64,000 nt of DNA, from the NCBI RefSeq assembly GCF_000516555.1, contig NZ_AZSJ01000003.1, positions 1,136,066 through 1,200,065 of the forward strand. The letters are read 5' to 3'. The notes under the pieces are model-generated. The model did no database searches. It worked only from the letters and a program-made list of their open reading frames with translations, and was not told the DNA's origin. Positions 27,471 through 37,126 of the stretch are shown here, in pieces. The stretch comes from Afipia sp. P52-10. Its GTDB lineage: Bacteria > Pseudomonadota > Alphaproteobacteria > Rhizobiales > Xanthobacteraceae. A program made the position numbers and the translations under genes. Positions within the stretch are counted from its first letter, which is position 1. Every line of letters starts with the position of its first letter.

Positions 27471-28251
27471 TCTGAAAGGCAAAACCGCAGTGGTGACCGG
27501 CTCGACGAGCGGCATCGGGCTCGCCATTGCGCGCAAGATGGCCGGTGCCGGCGCCAACGTCGTCATCAATGGTTTCGGCGAGGCGACTGCGATCGAAAAG
27601 GAGCGCGCCGGCATCGAGAGCGAATTCAAGGTGAAGGCAGTCTATTCGCCCGCCGACATGACCAAACCTGCCGAGATCGCCGGCATGGTCGCGCTCGGCG
27701 AAAAGACCTTCGGCTCTGTCGACGTGCTGGTCAACAACGCGGGCATCCAGTTCGTCTCGCCGGTGGAGGATTTCCCGATCGAAAAATGGGATGCGATCAT
27801 CGCGATCAATCTGTCCTCCGCCTTCCATGGCATCCGCGCCGCAGTCCCCGGCATGAAGAAGCGCAAGTGGGGCCGCATCATCAACACGGCGTCCGCGCAT
27901 TCGCTGGTCGCTTCGCCCTTCAAGGCCGCCTACGTCTCCGCCAAACATGGTATCGCCGGCCTGACCAAGACGGTGGCGCTGGAACTTGCGACCTACAAGG
28001 TCACCTGTAATTGCATCTCGCCCGGCTACGTCTGGACGCCGCTGGTGGAGAAGCAGATTCCCGATACGATGAAGGCGCGCAACATGACCAAGGAACAGGT
28101 CATCAACGACGTGCTGCTGGAGGCACAGCCGACCAAGGAATTCGTCACCGCCGATCAGGTCGCAGCGCTTGCGCTCTATCTCTGCGGCGACGACGCCAGC
28201 CAGATCACCGGTGCCAACCTGTCGATGGACGGCGGCTGGACCGCCGCATGA
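27463..28251 (+). CDS. bdhA: D-3-hydroxybutyrate dehydrogenase
   Basis: 262-residue short-chain dehydrogenase. NAD site TGSTSGIG (12-19), NNAG (91-94), catalytic Ser144, Tyr157 and Lys161 (YVSAKHG). The C-terminal MDGGWTA and the segment QIPDTMKARNMTKEQVINDV, with LLEAQPTKEFV, are characteristic of BdhA. It oxidises 3-hydroxybutyrate to acetoacetate in the breakdown of polyhydroxybutyrate. Its ATG lies within the last codons of the patatin gene, so the two are translationally coupled. Confidence 0.95.
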   Translation: MADLKGKTAVVTGSTSGIGLAIARKMAGAGANVVINGFGEATAIEKERAGIESEFKVKAVYSPADMTKPAEIAGMVALGEKTFGSVDVLVNNAGIQFVSPVEDFPIEKWDAIIAINLSSAFHGIRAAVPGMKKRKWGRIINTASAHSLVASPFKAAYVSAKHGIAGLTKTVALELATYKVTCNCISPGYVWTPLVEKQIPDTMKARNMTKEQVINDVLLEAQPTKEFVTADQVAALALYLCGDDASQITGANLSMDGGWTAA

Positions 28252-28299
28252 CGCACACCCCTGCGATCGTGATAAGGCTCCGCTCCGCTCCGGCTTTGA

Positions 28300-28352
28300 T
28301 CTGATCCGAAAACCGGCTCCCGCCTTTCGATCATGCCTTTTCCGGGATCATG
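28300..28352. repeat. Short dispersed-repeat remnant
   Basis: The sequence TCCGAAAACCGGCTCCCGCC, then TTTCGATCATGCC and CCGGGATCATGCC, resembles part of the dispersed repeats seen near 4 kb. A related piece occurs at 35778-35812 (CGAAAACCGGCACCCGCC). It lies between the convergent ends of bdhA and the flippase gene. Confidence 0.5.
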
Positions 28353-29745
28353 CCTTGCCCTTGCCGAACGCAAGGACATGGAAGCCGAGCCGCCGCCGGG
28401 TGATCCAGCACAACAGCACGGTCTCGAACACCAGCGCGAGGGAGGTCGAGGCCGCAGCACCATAAACACCGTAGCGCGGCACCAGCAGCAGGCACAGGAC
28501 AAGGTTCATCGCGAAAGCCAGCGCATAGACCAATGCGCAAACGTTCTGCTGGCCGAGCATGTTCAACAGCTTCTCGACCGGGCCGATCGCCGAGCGCGCG
28601 ATCAAGCCAATCGCGGCGACGAACATCACGCCATAGCCGGAGGTGAACTGCGTACCGAACAGCCAGAGCAGCGGTTTGCCGAGCAGCAGCAGCAATGCGG
28701 TCGCCGCCAGCGACGGCCAGAACGTCCATTTGATCGCATGCATGAGATAGTCCGACAGCCGCTCGCGATCGCCGGCGACGTGATATTCGCTGAAGCGATG
28801 GGCCGTGACCGCCGACATCGCGTAGTGAATGAACGAGACTAGCGCCAGCGTTTTCACCACTGCATGGTAGATGCCGACCTCCTCGGAGGGACGGAACGCC
28901 TGCAGCACCAGGATGTCGACATAGCTCAGCAGCAGGTAAAAACCTTCGACCAGCAGGATCGGCAGCGAGGTCGCGAGCCAGCCTGAATAATTGTAATGAC
29001 GGGGCCCCGGCGTCACTTCCACCGCAAGACGACGGTTGAGGAAGATCATCTGCGCGATCATGGCGATCCAGACTGCGGCGGACGACACCGCCATCGCCAT
29101 CATCGCGTCGAGCTTGGCCCCCATCGCTGCCACGCCGGCGGTGAAGCCGATGATCAACGATTGGCGCACGACGAATTGCGGGGTCAGTGCCAGCCGCATC
29201 CAGTCGTAGGATCGTGCGATGCCATCCTGGGTGTTCGCAAGCACCAGCGCCGGCAGGATCGTGCAGCCGGCATGGAGCGCAGCGACTGTATCTTTCTCGA
29301 TCCAGGGCGACAGCAGCGAGACGAGACCAGCCAGCAGGCATGCCGTCACGATCGACACGCCGAACGTCATCCAGCGGCTGCCGAACAGAAAGCCGCGCAG
29401 CAGATTGAGCTGGTTCCTGCCGCGGTATTCGGGGATCAGTTTTTGCGCCGTGACGGCAATGCCGAAGTCCATCATGCTGCCGAGCAGCAGCACCCAGGTC
29501 CAGGCATAGACGTAAATTCCGTATTCGGAGCTGCCCATCCAGCGTGCGAGCAGCACCTGCGAGACGTAAGCGAGCGCCGCGCTCACCACGCGAATGATGA
29601 AGATGGTGCCGGCGAGACGCTTGGTCAGCGAGGCATCGCTCGAACCGCCCAGCAACGAACGCACCCACGCGAGCACGCCGCCGCGTTCCGGAGCCTGCTC
29701 GCCATCGGTGATCGCCACTGCCTCTGATCCTCGCGCCGCATCCAC
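28348..29745 (-). CDS. Polysaccharide flippase (Wzx/MATE-like, MVF superfamily)
   Basis: 465 residues with about 12-14 hydrophobic helices starting near residue 45. LLARWMGSSEYGIYVYAWTW is the usual first-helix block of polysaccharide biosynthesis proteins; FMAVALAR-type loops are replaced here by family-like PRYGVYGAAASTSLALVFE near the C-terminus. It would move lipid-linked oligosaccharides across the inner membrane. No glycosyltransferases are adjacent, so the substrate is unknown. Monocistronic and convergent with bdhA. Confidence 0.85.
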   Translation of the reverse strand: MDAARGSEAVAITDGEQAPERGGVLAWVRSLLGGSSDASLTKRLAGTIFIIRVVSAALAYVSQVLLARWMGSSEYGIYVYAWTWVLLLGSMMDFGIAVTAQKLIPEYRGRNQLNLLRGFLFGSRWMTFGVSIVTACLLAGLVSLLSPWIEKDTVAALHAGCTILPALVLANTQDGIARSYDWMRLALTPQFVVRQSLIIGFTAGVAAMGAKLDAMMAMAVSSAAVWIAMIAQMIFLNRRLAVEVTPGPRHYNYSGWLATSLPILLVEGFYLLLSYVDILVLQAFRPSEEVGIYHAVVKTLALVSFIHYAMSAVTAHRFSEYHVAGDRERLSDYLMHAIKWTFWPSLAATALLLLLGKPLLWLFGTQFTSGYGVMFVAAIGLIARSAIGPVEKLLNMLGQQNVCALVYALAFAMNLVLCLLLVPRYGVYGAAASTSLALVFETVLLCWITRRRLGFHVLAFGKGKA

Positions 29746-29822
29746 GGCGAGGTCCGACGACTAGCAACGATCCGTTAACATTTGGTTGGACAAGACTGGT
29801 CGGACACGCCCGGAGGCTCGCA

Positions 29823-31322
29823 TCAGTCCTCGGTCGCCTTGAAGCGGCTCATGCCCTTCAGGACGAAGGGCAGCACCAGCGCGAGGAACGCGACACCCAG
29901 CAGCGTCGCCGAGATCGGGCTCTGCACCAGCGTCATCGGATCACCAAGACTGATCGACAGCGCCCGCCGCAACTGGCTCTCGGCCAACGGCCCCAGGATT
30001 AAACCGACCACCACCGGAGCGATCGGAAAATCGTACCGGCGCATCAGGAAGCCGAGCACGCCGAATCCGGCCAGCATCGTCAGCTCGACGATCGACGGCT
30101 TCGCGGCGATGGTGCCCATGGTCGCGAACACCAGAATGCCCGCATAGAGCCAAGGCTGCGGGATCGCCAGCAGCCGCACCCACAGGCCGACCAGCGGCAG
30201 GTTGAGCACGAGCAGCATGGTGTTGGCGATAAACAGGCTTGCGATCAGCCCCCAGACGAGATCCGGCTTCTCAGCGAACAGCAACGGACCGGGATTGAGC
30301 CCGTATTGCTGAAAACCCGCCAGCATCATCGCCGCCGTTGCCGAGGTCGGCAGTCCTAGCGTCAGCAGCGGCACCAGCGTTCCCGCGGCGGACGCATTGT
30401 TCGCGGCTTCGGGTCCGGCAACGCCCTCGATCGCGCCCTTGCCGAAGTCTTCCGGATACTTGGTCAACCGCCGCTCGGTGGAATATGACAGGAAGGTCGG
30501 GATCTCCGCGCCGCCCGCCGGCAGCGCACCGATCGGGAAGCCGAAACCGAAGCCGCGCAGCCATGGCTTCCAGGAACGCTTCCAGTCTTCCTTGGTCATC
30601 CAGAGCGAGCCGCGCACCGGCTCGAGCTTCTCGTCGACCTTGTGACGGCGCGACACCACATAGAGCGCCTCGCCGACCGCGAACAGCCCCACCGCCAGCG
30701 TCGTCACCTCGACGCCGTCCAGCAGTTCCGGCACGCCGAACGACAGGCGCGGCTGTCCCGTCAGCTTGTCGATCCCGACAAGCCCGAGCACGAGACCGAT
30801 GAACAGGCTCGTCAGTCCGCGCACGGGCGAATCGCCGAACGTCGCCGAGACGGTGACGAACGCCACCACCATCAGCGCGAAGTAATCCTCAGGTCCGAAC
30901 TTGACGGCGATATCGACAAGATACGGCGCGACGAAAGCCAGTCCGATCGTCGCCAGCGTTCCGGCCACGAACGAACCGATGGCTGCAGTGGCCAGCGCCG
31001 GACCGCCGCGGCCGGCCTTGGCCATCTTGTTGCCTTCCAACGCCGTCGCCATCGAGGCGCTTTCGCCCGGCGTGTTGATCAGGATCGCGGTGGTCGAGCC
31101 GCCATACATGCCGCCGTAGTAGATGCCCGCGAACATGATCAGCGAGCCGCCCGGATCGAGCTTGTAGGTGACCGGCAGCAGCAGCGCGACGGTCAGCGCC
31201 GGTCCGATGCCCGGCAGCACGCCGACCGCCGTGCCGAGAAAGACGCCGATCAGCGCGAACAGCAGGTTCATCGGCTGCACGGCCACTGCCATGCCATGAG
31301 CCAACGCGGCGAATGTATCCAT
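29823..31322 (-). CDS. tctA: Tripartite tricarboxylate transporter large permease TctA
   Basis: 499 residues, about 11-12 helices. TctA signatures: [21 protein letters not shown] (about 30-50), [22 protein letters not shown] and [20 protein letters not shown]. Together with TctB it forms a cation-driven importer fed by the periplasmic TctC. It is last of the tctC-tctB-tctA unit. Three tandem 14-base repeats sit directly before its start codon and contain the ribosome binding site. Confidence 0.94.
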   Translation of the reverse strand: MDTFAALAHGMAVAVQPMNLLFALIGVFLGTAVGVLPGIGPALTVALLLPVTYKLDPGGSLIMFAGIYYGGMYGGSTTAILINTPGESASMATALEGNKMAKAGRGGPALATAAIGSFVAGTLATIGLAFVAPYLVDIAVKFGPEDYFALMVVAFVTVSATFGDSPVRGLTSLFIGLVLGLVGIDKLTGQPRLSFGVPELLDGVEVTTLAVGLFAVGEALYVVSRRHKVDEKLEPVRGSLWMTKEDWKRSWKPWLRGFGFGFPIGALPAGGAEIPTFLSYSTERRLTKYPEDFGKGAIEGVAGPEAANNASAAGTLVPLLTLGLPTSATAAMMLAGFQQYGLNPGPLLFAEKPDLVWGLIASLFIANTMLLVLNLPLVGLWVRLLAIPQPWLYAGILVFATMGTIAAKPSIVELTMLAGFGVLGFLMRRYDFPIAPVVVGLILGPLAESQLRRALSISLGDPMTLVQSPISATLLGVAFLALVLPFVLKGMSRFKATED

Positions 31323-31324
31323 GC

Positions 31325-31364
31325 CAAACGATCCTTATCAAACGATGCTTATCAAACGATCCTT
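31325..31364. repeat. Tandem 14-base repeats carrying the tctA ribosome binding site
   Basis: Unit CAAACGATCCTTAT at 31325-31338, 31339-31352 (one change) and a partial third copy from 31353. On the minus strand each unit reads ATAAGGATCGTTTG, so a Shine-Dalgarno-like AAGGA is repeated; the copy next to the ATG is the likely working site. Confidence 0.85.
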
Positions 31365-31373
31365 GGGCGGCCG

Positions 31374-31871
31374 TCAGAACAGACGTTCAATGGGACCAGC
31401 GGGAAGGCTGAGGGTGAGAAGATGGTTGAAGACGAAATACACCAGCGCGCCGATCACGAAGCCGATGACGATGTCGGCGATCAGCGCGCGCCGTCCGAAC
31501 GCCCAGGACGTTGCCGCGAACAGCACCGTCATCGCCGGGATGAAGCCGCCATCGAAGCCGATGATCGCAATCATCGCGACCAGCCCCAACAGCACGATCG
31601 CGACCGGGCGGAAGTCCATGTCCTCGCGCTCTGGGAAATCACCGCGCAACGCGTTGACCAGATTGCCGAGCGCTAGCACGCCAAGGCCGCAGGCGATGAC
31701 CAGCGGCATAGCTTGCGGGCCCATGCCATAAGTCACGTTGGCCTGGATGCGGAACGCATCCACGGCGATGACGGCGGCAAGCAGCGCCAAGGCTATCGCA
31801 ATGACGACGCCGGCCCAATCGATCCCGCGCCGCGCGGCCCCGCCTTCCTGCGCGTCACTTCCGGTCGTCAT
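31374..31871 (-). CDS. tctB: Tripartite tricarboxylate transporter small membrane subunit TctB
   Basis: 165 residues with four predicted helices (about 20-40, 50-68, 85-125 in two parts, 130-152), the size and layout of TctB. Example segments are WAGVVIAIALALLAAVIAVD and VAIVLLGLVAMIAIIGFDGG. The start overlaps the tctC stop by 4 bases. The C-terminus ends 51 bases before tctA. Confidence 0.88.
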   Translation of the reverse strand: MTTGSDAQEGGAARRGIDWAGVVIAIALALLAAVIAVDAFRIQANVTYGMGPQAMPLVIACGLGVLALGNLVNALRGDFPEREDMDFRPVAIVLLGLVAMIAIIGFDGGFIPAMTVLFAATSWAFGRRALIADIVIGFVIGALVYFVFNHLLTLSLPAGPIERLF

Positions 31872-32854
31872 GATTTCACGAGGCCGATCGACTTCAGAAC
31901 GTCATTCACGCGCGCCGTCTCCTTCTTCAGGAAGTCAGCGAAGGCATCGCCGGAGAGGTAGGCGTCGTCCCAGCCCTTCTGGGCCAGCACCTCCTTCCAG
32001 GCCGGCGACTTCACCAGCCGGTCGATGGCATCGGAGAGTACCTTCTTCTGTTCAGGCGTGATGCCTGGCGCCGCGACCACCGATCGCCAGTTCGTCAGCA
32101 CCAGATCGACGCCCTGCTCCTTGAAGGTCGGAATGTCGAGACCCGGCCTGCGCTCCGGCGAGGTGATGCCGATCGCCCGCAGCTTGCCGGACTTGATTTG
32201 GCCTTCGTATTCGCCATAGCCGGAAATGCCGGCGGTCACCTTGCCGCCGAGGATGGCCGCAAGCGACTCGCCGCCGCCGGAGAACGGAACGTAGTTCACC
32301 TTGGTCGCATCGGCGCCGACGGCGCCAGCAAACAGCGCGGCCATGATGTGATCGATACCACCGGCCGAGCCGCCCGCAAAGGTGACCTTGGCGATATCCG
32401 CCTTCAGCGCCGCCGCCAGATCCTTCACATCCTTGATCGGCGAATTGGCCGGTACGACCATCACCTGGTATTCCTCGGTCAAGCGGGCAATCGGCGTCAC
32501 CTGCTCGAGCGTCACCGGCGATTTGTTCATGGCCAGCGCACCGACCATGACGAAGCCGTTCACCATCAGCTGGGTGCCGTCCCCCTTCGCCGAGTTGACG
32601 AACTGGGCGATGCCGACCGAACCGCCTGCACCGCCGACATTGGTCACCTGCGCGCTGCGGGCGATGCCGGCGGCGATCAGCGCCTGCTGCATCGAGCGAG
32701 CCGTCTGATCCCAGCCGCCGCCCGGATTGGCGGGCGCCATGATCTTCAGTTCGAGCGGCTGCTGGGCTTGCGCTGCACCGGCAAGCACGCCGGCCCAGAC
32801 CACGCCGATAGCGGCCAGGACGTGTCTACGGGTGGCGCTTCGAGCGGAATTCAT
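31868..32854 (-). CDS. tctC: Tripartite tricarboxylate transporter substrate-binding protein TctC
   Basis: 328 residues. The signal peptide (about 1-30, AGAAQA cleavage) is followed by a Bug/TctC fold: KIMAPANPGGGWDQTARSMQ, VTNVGGAGGSVGIAQF and VPFSGGGESLAAILGGKV. It binds a carboxylate in the periplasm for TctAB; the ligand cannot be told from sequence. First gene of the unit. The 150 bases upstream hold no gene. Confidence 0.93.
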   Translation of the reverse strand: MNSARSATRRHVLAAIGVVWAGVLAGAAQAQQPLELKIMAPANPGGGWDQTARSMQQALIAAGIARSAQVTNVGGAGGSVGIAQFVNSAKGDGTQLMVNGFVMVGALAMNKSPVTLEQVTPIARLTEEYQVMVVPANSPIKDVKDLAAALKADIAKVTFAGGSAGGIDHIMAALFAGAVGADATKVNYVPFSGGGESLAAILGGKVTAGISGYGEYEGQIKSGKLRAIGITSPERRPGLDIPTFKEQGVDLVLTNWRSVVAAPGITPEQKKVLSDAIDRLVKSPAWKEVLAQKGWDDAYLSGDAFADFLKKETARVNDVLKSIGLVKS

Positions 32855-33004
32855 GGCGTTCCTCCTTCTCGCGGCCCTTGTGGCGGCCGCGCGTCAAAAC
32901 CTCGCGACGCCGGGCGCCGCGCACTCAACTCATTGTTCCAGCGTGACCTTTTGGAAGGCCGGCCCCCATTTCAGGATCAGCAAGAGCGACAAGGTGTCGC
33001 TATA

Positions 33005-33556
33005 TCAGCCGGAAAATCCGCCGCTGTCCAGAAAGGCTTGTTCTTCTTGGCTGGTGACGCGACCCAGCACACGGTTGCGATGCGGGAAGCGGCCAAACCG
33101 ACGGATGATGTCCGCGTGGATGATCGCATACGTGGTGTTTTCGGCATTGCCAAGCCGTTCGAACAGGGCAACGCAACGCTCCTGATCGTGGAGTTGCTCG
33201 GAATGCATCAGCGGCATGTACAGAAACGCGCGCAGATCGGCAGGAAGTTGCTCATCCAACCCCGCGGCCAGCGCCCGATGCGCGATCGCGCAGGCGAGCG
33301 CATCGGTCGCGAAAGCCCGGCTGTCATTGCGGAACATGTTGCGCGGAAACTGATCGAGCACGATGACCAGCGCGAGCGTTCCGTCGGCAGTTTCTTGCCA
33401 AGCATCCAGCTTGCCCGCCCTCGCAGCCTGCCAGACATCGAGAAATCGTGATCGGATTTCGTCGTCGAAGGCGTCGTCCTTGGTCCACCACCGCGCCTCC
33501 CCCGCTTGGCGCCAGAACGACAGCACATCAGTGGGAGAGACGGATTTGTCGGCCAT
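33005..33556 (-). CDS. DUF924 family protein
   Basis: 183 residues. The family blocks are VLSFWRQAGEARWWTKDDAFD, LALVIVLDQFPRNMFRND and FLYMPLMHSEQLHDQERCV. DUF924 has a TPR-like helical fold; no activity is established that I know of. The ATG at 33556 (MADKSVSPTD) is chosen over 33571. It lies 36 bases downstream of the SDR gene on the same strand and may be cotranscribed. Confidence 0.88.
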   Translation of the reverse strand: MADKSVSPTDVLSFWRQAGEARWWTKDDAFDDEIRSRFLDVWQAARAGKLDAWQETADGTLALVIVLDQFPRNMFRNDSRAFATDALACAIAHRALAAGLDEQLPADLRAFLYMPLMHSEQLHDQERCVALFERLGNAENTTYAIIHADIIRRFGRFPHRNRVLGRVTSQEEQAFLDSGGFSG

Positions 33557-33592
33557 AGACTTCCCGATCAAATGGACTGCCTGTCAAAAGGC

Positions 33593-34366
33593 TCAAACGG
33601 CAGCAGTGGTGACGCCGCCGTCAATCACGATGGTCTGCCCGGTCATGAAGGTCGAGGCGTCAGAGCCGAGATAGGCGACGGCACCAGCGATCTCGTGCGG
33701 CTCGCCGATCCGCCGCAGCGGCGTGGTCGCCGTGCGCCGCGTCAGCATCTCCTGATCCTCCCACAGCGCGCGGGCGAAATCCGTCTTCACCAGACCCGGC
33801 GCAATGCAGTTGATGCGCACCTTCTTCGGGCCCCACTCGCCGGCCAGCGTGCGCGCCAGCGCGAAATCCGCTGCCTTCGACACGCCGTACATGCCGATGG
33901 TGGTCGAGCCACGCAGGCCGCCGATCGACGAGATGATGATCACCGAGCCGCCGCCGCGCGCCGCCATGTCCGGCATCACCAGATTGCAGAGCCAGATGTT
34001 GCTCTTCACGTTCGAGCCCATGATCTTGTCGAACGCCTCGTCGGTCAGGTTCTGGATCGGGCCGTAGTGCGGATTGACCGCGGCATTGCAGACCAGGATG
34101 TCGATCTTGCCGTAATGCGCGTTGGCTTCCTTGATCAGCCGCTCCACTTCCTCGCGGCGGCCGATGTTGCAGGGGATCACATGCGCATCGCCGCCATTGG
34201 CGCGAATGCCCTTGGCGACCTCCTCGCAGGCCTCGGCCTTGCGGCTGGACACCACCACCTTGGCGCCGAGCTGGGCAAGCAATTCAGCCGATGCGCGGCC
34301 GATGCCGCGGCTCGAGCCGGTGATAACGGCAACCTTGCCGGTCAAATCGAATGGCGACTTCGGCAT
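33593..34366 (-). CDS. Short-chain dehydrogenase/reductase
   Basis: 257 residues with TGSSRGIGRASAELL (NAD(P) site), NAAVNPHYG, Ser in IIISSIGG, catalytic MYGVSKAADF and C-terminal VIDGGVTT. Closest in style to DHRS4-like or 3-oxoacyl reductases. It follows the pim-like acyl-CoA dehydrogenases on the same strand, but a strong terminator at 34477-34502 separates it from them, so a part in that pathway is possible but not shown. Substrate unknown. Confidence 0.85.
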   Translation of the reverse strand: MPKSPFDLTGKVAVITGSSRGIGRASAELLAQLGAKVVVSSRKAEACEEVAKGIRANGGDAHVIPCNIGRREEVERLIKEANAHYGKIDILVCNAAVNPHYGPIQNLTDEAFDKIMGSNVKSNIWLCNLVMPDMAARGGGSVIIISSIGGLRGSTTIGMYGVSKAADFALARTLAGEWGPKKVRINCIAPGLVKTDFARALWEDQEMLTRRTATTPLRRIGEPHEIAGAVAYLGSDASTFMTGQTIVIDGGVTTAAV

Positions 34367-34470
34367 CGCTCTTCCTTCCTCATCCTTGCGTGTTGTTCTG
34401 GATCGCGATCATCCCTGAGGTATCCCTGGCACTTTGAACAGGGCATGAGATCGCAACCGTTCTGAGAGAC

Positions 34471-34502
34471 CAAAAACCCGGCGGCTGCTCCCAGCCGCCG
34501 GG
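34471..34502 (-). terminator. Terminator after the acyl-CoA dehydrogenase pair
   Basis: A perfect 11-base stem (CCCGGCGGCTG / CAGCCGCCGGG) with a four-base loop. On the minus strand it is followed by TTTTTGG. It ends the presumed pimF-pimA-pimC-pimD unit. Confidence 0.9.
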
Positions 34503-34522
34503 CTCCGATTGCACCGGATCGA

Positions 34523-35671
34523 TCAGTCCTTGAAGAGACCACCGCGCTCGGCGATCTTCTTCAGGTGATAGTCGGCATCGCCGAAGGTCGACTCGATCAT
34601 GGTCAGCCGCTTGAAGTAATGGCCGATCTTGTACTCCTGAGTCATGCCGACGCCGCCATGCAGCTGGATCGCCTGCTGGCCGATATACTTGGCGGAGCGG
34701 CCGACCTGCACCTTCGCCGCCGCGATCGCGGTCGAGCGCTCCTGCGCATCGTCGTAATTCACCGCCATGGTGCCGTACATCGCGATGCCGCGCGCCTGTT
34801 CGAGCGCCACGAACATGTCCGAACCACGGTGCTGCAGCGCCTGGAACTTACCGATATTGACGCCGAACTGCTGACGGGTCTTCAGGTACTCGATCGTCGT
34901 TTTCAGCGATTCATCCATCGCGCCGACAGCCTCCGAACAGAGCGCCGCCCGCGCTTCATCGACCACGCGCTCGACCAGCGCCAACCCATTCTCCGGATCG
35001 CCAAGCACGGCATCCGCGCCGACCTCGACGCCCTCGAACGTGATGTTGGCCGCACGCAAGCCATCCTGGGTCGGATAGCCCTTGACGCGCACGCCGTTTG
35101 CGTTCGCCGGGACCAGGAACACGCCGATGCCTGCACGATCGCGCTGACCGCCCTTGGTCCGCGCGGTCACCACCAGCATGTCGGCGGAATCGCCATTGGC
35201 GACGACGAACTTCTCGCCGTCGATTACCCAGCCCGCGCCCTTCTTCTTCGCTGTCGTGCTGACATCGGCGAGATCGTACCGCGAGTTCTTTTCGAGCTGC
35301 GCGAACGCGAACGTCTTCGAGCCGTCGACGATCCCCGGCACATGCGCCTTGCGCTGCTCTTCCGAGCCGCCATGACGCAGGAAACCGCCGCCGAGCACCA
35401 CCGTCGCGAAGTAAGGCTCGACGACTAGCGCCTTGCCCATCGCTTCCATGACGATCATGGTCTCGATCGCGCCACCGCCGAAGCCGCCGTCGGCCTCCGC
35501 GAACGGCAGGCCCAGCAGGCCCTGCTCGGCGAACTTCTTCCAGATCTCGTCGCTCCAGCCTTTCTTCGACGAGGCATGCTTCTTGCGCTGTTCGAAATCA
35601 TAAGCATCGGCCAGCAGGCCTTCCACGCTATCCTTGAGAAGCCGCTGCTCCTCGGACAAATCGAAATCCAT
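34523..35671 (-). CDS. pimD: Acyl-CoA dehydrogenase, PimD-like (small subunit)
   Basis: 382-residue FAD acyl-CoA dehydrogenase. It starts MDFDLSEEQRLLKDSVEGLL and has the FAD/substrate segment KFVVANGDSADMLVVTAR. The C-terminal part has QLHGGVGMTQEYKIGHYFKR. Length and order match PimD of the Rhodopseudomonas palustris pim operon, where PimC and PimD together oxidise dicarboxylyl-CoA or fatty acyl-CoA. The ETF or other acceptor is not encoded here. Last gene before the terminator at 34471-34502. Confidence 0.85.
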   Translation of the reverse strand: MDFDLSEEQRLLKDSVEGLLADAYDFEQRKKHASSKKGWSDEIWKKFAEQGLLGLPFAEADGGFGGGAIETMIVMEAMGKALVVEPYFATVVLGGGFLRHGGSEEQRKAHVPGIVDGSKTFAFAQLEKNSRYDLADVSTTAKKKGAGWVIDGEKFVVANGDSADMLVVTARTKGGQRDRAGIGVFLVPANANGVRVKGYPTQDGLRAANITFEGVEVGADAVLGDPENGLALVERVVDEARAALCSEAVGAMDESLKTTIEYLKTRQQFGVNIGKFQALQHRGSDMFVALEQARGIAMYGTMAVNYDDAQERSTAIAAAKVQVGRSAKYIGQQAIQLHGGVGMTQEYKIGHYFKRLTMIESTFGDADYHLKKIAERGGLFKD

Positions 35672-35814
35672 CTCTACTTCCTCAAGAAACTGAACTGTCG
35701 TTTGGCAGAACCGGGCGCGGCCGACACCGGCGCGCCCGAGGGTGATTCAAGCGGGTTCGGCCCTTGCGCATGATGTTTGCTCGAAAACCGGCACCCGCCT
35801 TTCGGTGATCATAC

Positions 35815-37008
35815 TCAGAGACCCAGCACCGCCTTGGCGATGATGTTGCGCTGGATTTCGTTCGAACCGCCGTAGATCGAAACCTTGCGGTAGTTGAAGT
35901 AGACCGGCGCGATCATCGTGGTCCAATCGTCCAGTTCGTTGGAGCCGTTGTGCTCGCCCGGATCGTAAGGTGCTGCGAACGGACCGATCACATCCATCAT
36001 CAACTCGGTGGTCGCCTGCTGCAGCTCCGACCCCTTGATCTTCAGGATCGACGATGCCGGATCGGGCTTGCCCTTCTCGCGATGGGCTTCGGCCGCGACG
36101 ACGCGCATCTGGTTCATTTCCAGCGCCTTCAGCTCGATCTCGACCGCCGTCAGCTTCTCCAGGAAGCGTGGGTCCTCGATGATCGGCCGGCCGCCGGCCT
36201 CGACCTTCGCAGCGAGTTCGCGGATGCGGCGCAGCCGCTCCTTCGACGCGCCGATGCGGGCGATGCCGGTGCGCTCGTTGCCGAGCAGGAACTTGGCGTA
36301 GTCCCAGCCTTTGTTCTCCTCACCGACCAAATTGGCGACCGGCACCTGCACGTTGTCGAAGAACACCTCGTTGACCTCGCGGCCGCCGTCGATGGTGACG
36401 ATCGGACGCACGGTGATGCCGGGCGACTTCATGTCGATCAGCAGGAAGGAGATGCCCGACTGGCGGTTCTTCGCGTTAGGATCGGTACGCACCAGGCAGA
36501 AGATCATGTCCGCGTATTGGGCGAGCGTCGTCCAGATCTTCTGGCCGTTGACGACGTAGACGTCGCCCTTGCGCTCGGCCTTGGTCTTCAGCGATGCGAG
36601 ATCGGAACCCGCGCCCGGCTCCGAGAAGCCTTGGCACCACCAGTCGTCGAGATTGGCGATACGCGGCAGGTAATATTTCTTCTGCTCTTCGTTGGCGACA
36701 TTGTAGAGCACCGGACCGAGCATGCTGACGTTGAACGCCAACGGCTGCGGCGCCGGCGCCATCTGCAGCTCTTCGTTGAAGATGTAGTGCTGAACCGGCG
36801 TCCAGCCGGTACCGCCCCACTCCTTCGGCCAGTGTGTGACTGCCCAGCCCTTCTTGTTCAGGATGCGTTGCCAGGTGACCATATCTTCCTTGCCGATATG
36901 GCGGCCTTCCAACAGCTTCCGCTTGGTCTCCTTCGGAACGGCGGTCTGGAAGAAGTCCCGGACCTCCTGGCGAAATATCACCTCTTCCTTGCTGTAGCTG
37001 AGATCCAT
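35815..37008 (-). CDS. pimC: Acyl-CoA dehydrogenase, PimC-like (large subunit)
   Basis: 397 residues, starting MDLSYSKEEVIFRQEVRDFF; GAGGAT before the ATG at 37008 decides against the longer frame to 37041. The FAD-binding blocks WCQGFSEPGAGSDLASLKTK and GQKIWTTLAQYADMIFCLVR are clear, and the C-terminus has IYGGSNEIQRNIIAKAVLGL. It probably forms a heteromer with the adjacent dehydrogenase. In R. palustris a thiolase (pimB) lies before pimC; here only 118 bases separate it from the ligase gene. Confidence 0.85.
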   Translation of the reverse strand: MDLSYSKEEVIFRQEVRDFFQTAVPKETKRKLLEGRHIGKEDMVTWQRILNKKGWAVTHWPKEWGGTGWTPVQHYIFNEELQMAPAPQPLAFNVSMLGPVLYNVANEEQKKYYLPRIANLDDWWCQGFSEPGAGSDLASLKTKAERKGDVYVVNGQKIWTTLAQYADMIFCLVRTDPNAKNRQSGISFLLIDMKSPGITVRPIVTIDGGREVNEVFFDNVQVPVANLVGEENKGWDYAKFLLGNERTGIARIGASKERLRRIRELAAKVEAGGRPIIEDPRFLEKLTAVEIELKALEMNQMRVVAAEAHREKGKPDPASSILKIKGSELQQATTELMMDVIGPFAAPYDPGEHNGSNELDDWTTMIAPVYFNYRKVSIYGGSNEIQRNIIAKAVLGL

Positions 37009-37126
37009 CGCATTATCCTCCCGGCAAAATACCAACTCCAAGCAACGCCGATGCCTGCGGCGCTGCGCGTGACGTCACGAATTCCGAACGATTGCTACGT
37101 CAGCCATGCTGCTCTTTCCAGCCCTT

